This document shows positions 58,080-64,000 of a stretch of DNA of 64,000 nt, piece by piece. The stretch is from assembly GCF_002994745.2 (NCBI RefSeq), contig NC_037090.1:7995501-8059500 (forward strand), given 5' to 3'. Every line of letters starts with the position of its first letter. Position 1 is the stretch's first letter. The notes below the pieces were generated by a model, which saw nothing but the letters and a program-made list of their open reading frames with translations, did not search any database and was not told where the DNA came from. Both the position numbers and the translations under genes were made by a program. Origin of the DNA: Rosa chinensis (lineage: Eukaryota; Streptophyta; Magnoliopsida; Rosales; Rosaceae).

Positions 58080-58880
58080 AATCTCTTCAATAGTAAAAAA
58101 TGCTTTCTCTCTCGGCCTCTTCCTTAGTGTTTTTTTGGCGGCGGTTTGGTTTTGCCAATCATGAAGGAAGTTTTTCTTCCTCTATGGATCTGGATGGCAG
58201 TGGTACTAGCGGTAAGCGTTGGAATCCTTTGGCTTTGGGAGACTTGGGCGTCCTTATTCTTAATTTTGGTTCTTTGGGAGCTGCCGATAGTGGTTGGTGG
58301 TCGGGATTGCTAGCCTGGTGTGGTGGTGGTGGTAGCTGAGGAGGAGAGATGCTGGTGGCGGTTTGTTGGGCTAATGCCTCTGTGCTTTCGAATAGAAGTC
58401 TGGCACAGTGTTTAGACTTTGGAGGTATTGGGGCTTGGGTCTGGGCCTGACTATGGAGTCAGCATCGGTTTTCATCAAGACTGAGGCGATCTTGAGCTTT
58501 GGGTCTAATGTGTGGGCCTTACTGAGTATGAAGGCTAGTGGCTTAGAGTGGTGGCTGGTTCTTTTGGATCTTGGGCTTGTCTTTAAGTCTCAGGCCCTTC
58601 CTATTATTAGTATGCTCTAGTTTTACTTGAACCCGGGGATGCCTCCTTTGCGTAGAGTGGTCCCAGGCTCGTAGAATAAGTTATGGCGTTTTGTTTTGTT
58701 TTCTTTTTCCCTAACATTGTCTTGGTTCTGGGTGTTATTACTAATTACTAATTTATGTTGCTTCAGGGTAGCCTTGCATGACTTGATATTGACATGGCCA
58801 CCTCGGGTAAGTCATGTTGCGCAACTACCTATATTTGGTCATATTAAAGGCGTGAAGTCCTCTTAAAAAAAAGAAAAAGA
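58080..58880. other. G/T-rich segment of unknown origin, possibly a LINE 3' region
   Basis: Between AT-rich flanks the plus strand is G/T-rich and ends in an A-rich stretch near 58865-58885, a style seen at plant LINE 3' ends. Short frames are present but match nothing I recognise. Confidence 0.25.
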
Positions 58881-59318
58881 TTTCCTTCATTTTCACATTT
58901 TTTCTATATACTTTATAATACTATATTGCATGGAAGGGTAAGGGTCAAAACTTGGAACTCGAAAGCATAACTTATACATATATTGAGTACATTTCTCTTG
59001 TAACATATAAGGTTATGTCTAGTTTTTTTTTTTTTAGGATGATAATTTTGACACTCCACTTTGCCATATATTTTATCACTTTTTTTTTTGGCTGAATCGG
59101 GATGAGGGAAGAATTCCTTAGCACCCAAAATTTATTAATGAAGAAGAAAAATTACAAGGGACTCCCTAAAACCAAAGAAACTAAATAGAAACCAACTATA
59201 AAAAAAAATTCAAAAGACCTATACAATCCTCATTACAAAGCGAAACAATGAAAGGATGAGTTATATTCCACCACACAAAATCAGTAGTTGACATACCATA
59301 GTTATCCAATGCATCAGT

Positions 59319-59672
59319 TGTTAAGAATATATATCCCACATGGCCTGGGAAAATCGGGACCTTGCATATGAGTTTATAAGAATTTGGGCCACTCCATCCA
59401 TTACTAATTGATTTTGGATATGAACATCAGGTTTCTTTATCATGGTATAAGAGACAGGTTATCCCATGTGTAAATGTCTAGCAGACACACGCGTTTCACG
59501 TCACCCAATATAATTTGTCCATGTATATGGCTTGAAAATTCGCCACACGTGCAATGGCGTGTTGAGAATATAGATCCCATATAGGAAAATAGGAACCTTG
59601 CATATGAGTTTATAAGGATTTAGGTCACTCCATCCATTGCTTAATGGTTTTAGATGTGAACTCCATATTGCA
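59319..59672 (+). mobile_element. TRIM-like pair of short LTRs with primer-binding site
   Basis: Two direct repeats, 59319-59442 and 59560-59672, share TGTT(A/G)AGAATATA(T/G)ATCCCA, ACCTTGCATATGAGTTTATA and CACTCCATCCATT. Directly after the first repeat is TGGTATAAGAGACAGG, similar to a methionine tRNA primer-binding site. Only about 117 bp separates the repeats, as in terminal-repeat retrotransposons in miniature. The repeats differ clearly, so it is old. It could instead be the 5' LTR of the copia relic just downstream. Confidence 0.5.
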
Positions 59673-59779
59673 TTGTTGAAATTCTAGATCCGACCAGTTG
59701 ACATGGGGAGTTGACCAATCAATTCCCAAAAGAGAAGAGCTCGATATGGTCAGCAAGCAAAAAGGTATGAACCTTTCGT

Positions 59780-60439
59780 AACTACTACAACAAAATATCT
59801 AGTTGCTAATTTTGTGTTACACAGTAGGTTGTCTAAACCTTATGCATCATTTGTAAATCAAATATCCTCTATATCTGTACCTAAAAAAGTGCAGGAGGCT
59901 ATAAGAGACCCGAAGTGGGCCAAGGAAATGGAGGCATTAGAGAAGAATCACACTTGAAAACTTGTACCACTACCACAAGGTAAAAAGCCAGTTGGATGTA
60001 GGTGGATCTTCACTGTGAAACTTAATGCATATGGCACAATAAGCAAATATAAGGCAAGGTTGGTGGCTAAGAGGTTTACCCAGACGTACGAGATTGACTA
60101 TGATGAGACTTTCGCTTCAATAGCCAGGATGAATATTGTTCGAATGTTACTCTTACGAGCAGCAAACCTGAGCTCGCCACTCCATCAGTTTAATGTTAAA
60201 ATGCTTTCCTTCATAGAGAGCTAATTGAAGAAGTAGACATAAACTTACCTCTTGATTATGTACTTGATCGATGCACTAAGTGATATTGTGTGCAGATTGA
60301 AGAAGTCTCTTTATGGACTGAAACATTCACCTCGAGCATGGTTTGGTAGGTTTACTCAATCCATGAGATTTTTTGGATATAAATAAAGCAACTCTGATCA
60401 CACGTTGTTCCTGAAACACCAAACGGAGAAGCTAGCTGT
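59780..60439 (+). mobile_element. Copia reverse transcriptase relic
   Basis: Plus-strand translation gives AIRDPKWAKEMEALEKNHT, a stop, then KPVGCRWIFTVKLNAYGTIS, YKARLVAKRFTQTYEIDYDE and a frameshifted AFLHRELIEEV. This is the start of the copia reverse transcriptase domain. It ends abruptly where a CACTA-type terminus begins at 60440. Confidence 0.8.
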
Positions 60440-60699
60440 CACTACTAAAAACAATTGCTTTTGCGACGGCAAAAACTTTTTGCGACAGCAAATTGAGCCT
60501 TTTGCGACGGAAAAGTTAGCGTTGCAATAGGTGGCGTCACAAGATCTATTTGCGACGTTGCAAAAAGTATTTTTGATGGAAAACTCTTGCTGTCGTAATG
60601 ACTAAACTATTTGCGACGAGTACTTTGCTATCGTAAAAAGATATTTCATTTTTTTTTAAAAATGGGGGTCAATTGGTTGTGACGGATACTTTGCCATCG

Positions 60700-61766
60700 C
60701 AAAAGAATATTTCATTTATAAAAAAATAAAAAAATAAAAAAATGGTGTTAATTGCACACCAAAGCTAATACCATCTGCAGTAAATATCATAAATTGAAAA
60801 ATATTATGAAACCTATCATCTATAACCAACCAATAATCACAATCCTAAGACCAGCCAAGAGTTGTTTAAAAACAAAGATTAGCAAAAGCAATCAATGCGA
60901 ACACTACAGCACCTTCATCAGAAGTCGAAGAAAATGGGCAAACTATCAACACTATCAAAAGCAGGGGCATTAAGTAAAAATTCTTCAGGTTCTGAAAAGT
61001 GTTAAATTTACTTGACAAAACTACATAGTCAGTACTAAGTAAACTTCTAGAATTCCCATCAAGTAGCTCACCATAACATACATGTCCCGCCCCTTCACCA
61101 AAAAACAGCTAAAGAACTCAGTTTGAAGCATATAAATGACAGAAATTCATATTCCATTTCATTGAACAAAAAGTACAAAATGACAATATGTAATCCTATT
61201 TATTCTGTTGGCTATAATTAACTAACTGATATCAATGACTTTAGTCAGGTTAACAAATTTCACACATGCACACATTCATAAAACTGAGAAGTAAATACCT
61301 TCTTCTTTTGAATCTCTTATGCAACTCCAGCTACTCCAACCAAAGACTTTGAACTCATCAAATGAACACTCATAACACTACCAAGGAAATTGGTACTATA
61401 TGCATAAGTAAAATCATAGATAAGGAAACAAATCTTGTTTAAGCTTCTTTATAGTGGCCTCCACAACCCAATGTGACGTTACATAAGTACCAATGAGCTG
61501 CTTAATACCTTAGTAATGACTAATATTATGGGATTTGCACCAGCCAAATCACGCACATGAAATAAGAGTTGTATGCTATGAGAAGGTAAAAACACTAGAG
61601 AGCTTTGACCTTCACCATGCATGCTGAAAGAGACTTATAGAATTGGAATTTAGAGCTAAAACAGCAGCAATTCAGGTCTTTGTGCATGCCATAATGTGAA
61701 GTAAACAATAGATATATTCAATTGCATAAAGAGAAGGAAAATATTGCAGTTTGCAAATAGAACTAA
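60700..61766. other. Possible CACTA interior without coding sequence
   Basis: AT-rich, no transposase domain or gene recognised between the subterminal repeats and the sulfite oxidase fragment. Confidence 0.35.
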
Positions 61767-63235
61767 CCTTTCCAGGCTTTACAGCATTCACATCATCTGA
61801 AGAACAAATTCCACACTGTCAAACAGCAATATCCTATGTCAGCCAAATAGAATAGACTGTAATTGAGAAAACTCATGGCAATTCCGCAAAAGGTAAGATC
61901 GGCTTTCCATACCTGGACAGGAAAATCCATTTGTAGCCTCTTGGTGGACCAATTAATGTTATCCCAGTTTACTAAAGGTGGAAACATTTTGTAGTCTTTT
62001 TGCATAAAGAAGCCCTGCAAGGTTTTTAGGTATGTTGTTCCATACGTCTTGGTCAGTACTATTTAGGTATTCAATCAACCTGGCAGGAAGGATGCAATTT
62101 CACTTAATTAGGTATATCCAATCAAAGAATGGCCCATTGCAAGGGCACTGGCCATACCCATGTTCTAGTTTGATCTCCCATCCCTAAAAAGAAAAGGAAA
62201 GAAAACAGAAAATGGCGTGCATGTAAATGACTCATGTTAAAATACAATGACTCATGTTAATGTTTGTTTGGAATAATTGTGCATTAGTCCAAAGATCACA
62301 AAGTAAAATCACACTAAGTGAAGCTATAATTCGATCAACGATAAACAACAAGAAGAAGTGACTTAACTCACAGCAAGAATATTGTTGACAAAATTCAATT
62401 ACCTAGACTGACTAATTTTCTAAACCCTTAGTCGATTATGATAACTCCACTAGTGAAAGCATTTAATCTCTCTAGCGGATCTCAATAGAACTTCTAATGT
62501 TGAACTTCTATTTTCATTATGGGCTTGTGGATTCTTCAGTCTATTATTCATAATAAAAGGATTGCTATGAATAATAGACTGAAGAATCCAACCTTACATT
62601 CCTCTGCAATGACATTAATAGAATCAAGCCATTTAACAGAATGGGTGCCAATAACACCAGGTACAACCACACGCAATGGATACCCATGATCCCTATTTAG
62701 GGTCTTCACCTGATAAGAAAATATAAAACAAAACCAATGTGAGACTGATATCCTGATGCCATGTGCCAAAAAATTGATCACTAGAGGATCTACTGGGCAG
62801 AAATGAAAAGGAGACAAAGTAAAAAATTACAAGTCCGACCAACATGTACCAAGTACACAACCAAATACTTATGCATAATTGTAGGATTCAACTTACCTCT
62901 CCATTCATCTCATAAGCAAGTAAAACATCTGCTTCTGGGCTTGTGGCCTGAATCAATGGAATTGATGCCTTGTAAAGGCCTCCGTTCTCCTCCTATAAGA
63001 TGTAATCATTGCTCTAACTATTAGAATGAAAACACGATTTCTTCTTGCTAAGAAACTGTACTCTTTATCTACCGAAAAACATCTTAAAACCAAAGAAATG
63101 ACTTCAGAGCACATATTAAGTATGCAAGCATGTACCTTACACCTATCAACGCTTACAAACTCAACATGATTTCCACCAGATTTAGTGGCGCCTATCAACT
63201 TTGGTATTCCCACAAGATTTAAGTTGTGGTAGAAC
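61767..63235 (-). pseudogene. Sulfite oxidase, five internal exons only
   Basis: Exons with GT/AG borders: 63235-63136 (VGIPKLIGATKSGGNHVEF), 62992-62897 (EENGGLYKASIPL to LLAYEMNGE), 62709-62593 (LNRDHGYPLRVVVPGVIG to SINVIAEEC), 62014-61913 (GFFMQKDYKMFPPLVNWDN to QMDFPV), 61815-61767 (CGICSSDDVNAVKPGK). Plant sulfite oxidase is a peroxisomal molybdenum enzyme converting sulfite to sulfate. The first part, with the molybdenum-binding cysteine, and the last exon(s) of the dimerisation domain are both absent, and 61767 is followed by unrelated sequence. Introns are kept, so this is a genomic fragment. The internal exons look readable, suggesting a fairly recent origin. Confidence 0.88.
62529..62589. 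repeat. Perfect 24 bp inverted repeat (hairpin)
   Basis: Bases 62529-62552 (starting GGATTCTTCAGTC) are the exact reverse complement of 62566-62589, with a 13 base loop. It lies in the sulfite oxidase intron, beginning within a few bases of the donor after exon 62709-62593. Confidence 0.95.
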
Positions 63236-63586
63236 CTGAAAAAGCAGGGAATGAATCCATCTCATTCCAAAACGGACCAAGTCTCAATTCCTTGAGACTG
63301 GTGAATGAGTGTGGGGATGCCATTGCTAACCCACTGTTATATGTTCAAAGCCCTAAGACCAAAAATTGATTAACTGTGATATGAGTCATGGTTCCCAACA
63401 TAGAGAGCTCAAAAACTTCATCTTTATTACTGAGCAGTACCCTAAAAACTCAATTCAAAATTTAATCCTAATCTGATCCCAAAACCCTAACCTAGAACGA
63501 TCCAAATTTCACCTAAACAGGGCATAAAGGAAATTAGAGTAAAACCCATATCAAAATTTGGACAATAAGATAGATAGTTGAGTACT

Positions 63587-63830
63587 TGTGGGCCCGGGCG
63601 TTGACGCCGGAGTTCTTGGCGGAGAAGACATCGTGTGCGGTGATCTTCTACTTAGCGAGGTGGAACTCGGCATCTGGGTCTGCGAGGTCTTTGGACTTCT
63701 TAGAATCTTCTTGAGACTGGTAAAGCTAGGCTTTGAGCTCCATGATCAAAGAGGCTCCGACGCGGTGCTTCTTGGCATTATGGTCGATGGTCGACTCCGT
63801 CAGCCATCCCAGTGATTCCACCACCACCAT
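63587..63830 (-). pseudogene. First-exon fragment of another conserved plant gene
   Basis: From ATG at 63830 the frame reads MVVVESLGWLTEST, then GASLIMELKA followed by a stop, LYQSQEDSKKSKDLADPD, another stop, and ITAHDVFSAKNSGVNARAHK. I recall this start (VVVESLGWLTES, ELKAQLYQSQE, KNSGVDARA) from a conserved eukaryotic coiled-coil protein similar to CCDC174, but the name is uncertain. Two in-frame stops make it a pseudogene. It ends at a possible GT donor near 63587. The next exons on the same strand are from sulfite oxidase, a different gene. Confidence 0.6.
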
Positions 63831-63919
63831 ATCGTTATAAAGTGATTAACAGAGGAAATAAGAGAGGTGGTTGAGGTCAGGGACTCGGGGTGGCAATCGA
63901 AGAGAAGATCGAAAAGAGC

Positions 63920-63962
63920 AGAGAGCTAGAGAGAGAGAGAGGAGGAGGAGGAGGAGGAGAAG
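63920..63962. repeat. GA and GGA microsatellite
   Basis: (GA)n followed by (GGA)n at about 63925-63960, in the probable leader region of the fragment at 63587-63830. Confidence 0.8.
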
Positions 63963-64000
63963 AGTGTGGCCACACGTCTAGATCTAGAAAAGTTTTTTTT

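Larger units (their letters stand above)
60440..64000. mobile_element. CACTA-type (En/Spm) element end, extent to the right unknown
   Basis: CACTACTAAAAACAATTGC at 60440 matches the CACTA superfamily terminus. It is followed by subterminal repeats of TTTGCGACGG-like motifs in both orientations through about 60700, as expected for transposase-binding arrays. The opposite end (TTTTTAGTAGTG) was not seen before 64000, so either it lies outside the window or the element is truncated. Two broken host gene fragments lie downstream on the minus strand, which would fit captured cargo. Their inclusion in the element is inferred. Confidence 0.55.

Noticed and set aside
1..64000. tRNA, rRNA and CRISPR features
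   Set aside because: The only tRNA-like segment is the SINE head at 8599-8655, which lacks a foldable full tRNA; no rRNA or CRISPR pattern seen.

Overview
This is a plant nuclear window. It has many short exons with canonical GT/AG introns, AT-rich spacers, plant-only gene families and several superfamilies of plant transposable elements. A eudicot is likely; Rosaceae is only an impression. Six loci look like expressed or recently expressed host genes. They are a 12-exon Mediator subunit 33 (REF4-like) gene on the minus strand (1343-7980), two intronless LEA_2/NDR1-HIN1-like membrane protein genes (27569-28177 and 42129-42737), an uncharacterised conserved protein gene on the minus strand (44541-45227), an EF-hand calmodulin-like gene (54996-55634), and a HEAT INTOLERANT 4-like gene (12347-20121, minus) that is now broken.

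The rest is mostly transposons, many nested and many carrying pieces of host genes. From left to right: a HIT4-like 3' fragment; MED33 and its promoter; a duplicated promoter block with a SINE inserted in it; a short LTR holding a TIR element that carries a translin-associated factor X retrocopy; the HIT4-like gene split by a 6.8 kb copia-type element with gag but no pol, identical 1,200 bp LTRs and an exact 5 bp target duplication; a PIF/Harbinger-like element with a senescence-regulator (S40-like) fragment; the second copy of the promoter block; a MULE-like element; the first LEA_2 gene; a copia LTR fragment; an LRR receptor-kinase pseudogene with a small Helitron; a CMGC kinase pseudogene split by hAT transposase sequence; a MULE transposase relic split by a 1.8 kb solo LTR; the second LEA_2 gene; the 44.5 kb gene; a second MULE of the same family carrying the start of a CDKF;1-type kinase, with a perfect 9 bp target duplication; a degraded copia element; the calmodulin-like gene; LTR and copia relics; and, at the right edge, a CACTA-type terminus followed by same-strand fragments of sulfite oxidase and of another gene.

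The strongest theme is repeated capture of host gene fragments by unrelated DNA transposon types within 64 kb, plus one very young insertion that interrupts a gene while keeping the reading frame across the target site. No operon logic applies. The intact genes (transcription coactivator, two membrane LEA_2 proteins, calcium sensor) show no obvious joint pathway. Coordinates of splice sites, termini and repeats were read by eye; family names come from recognised motifs, not from a database search.
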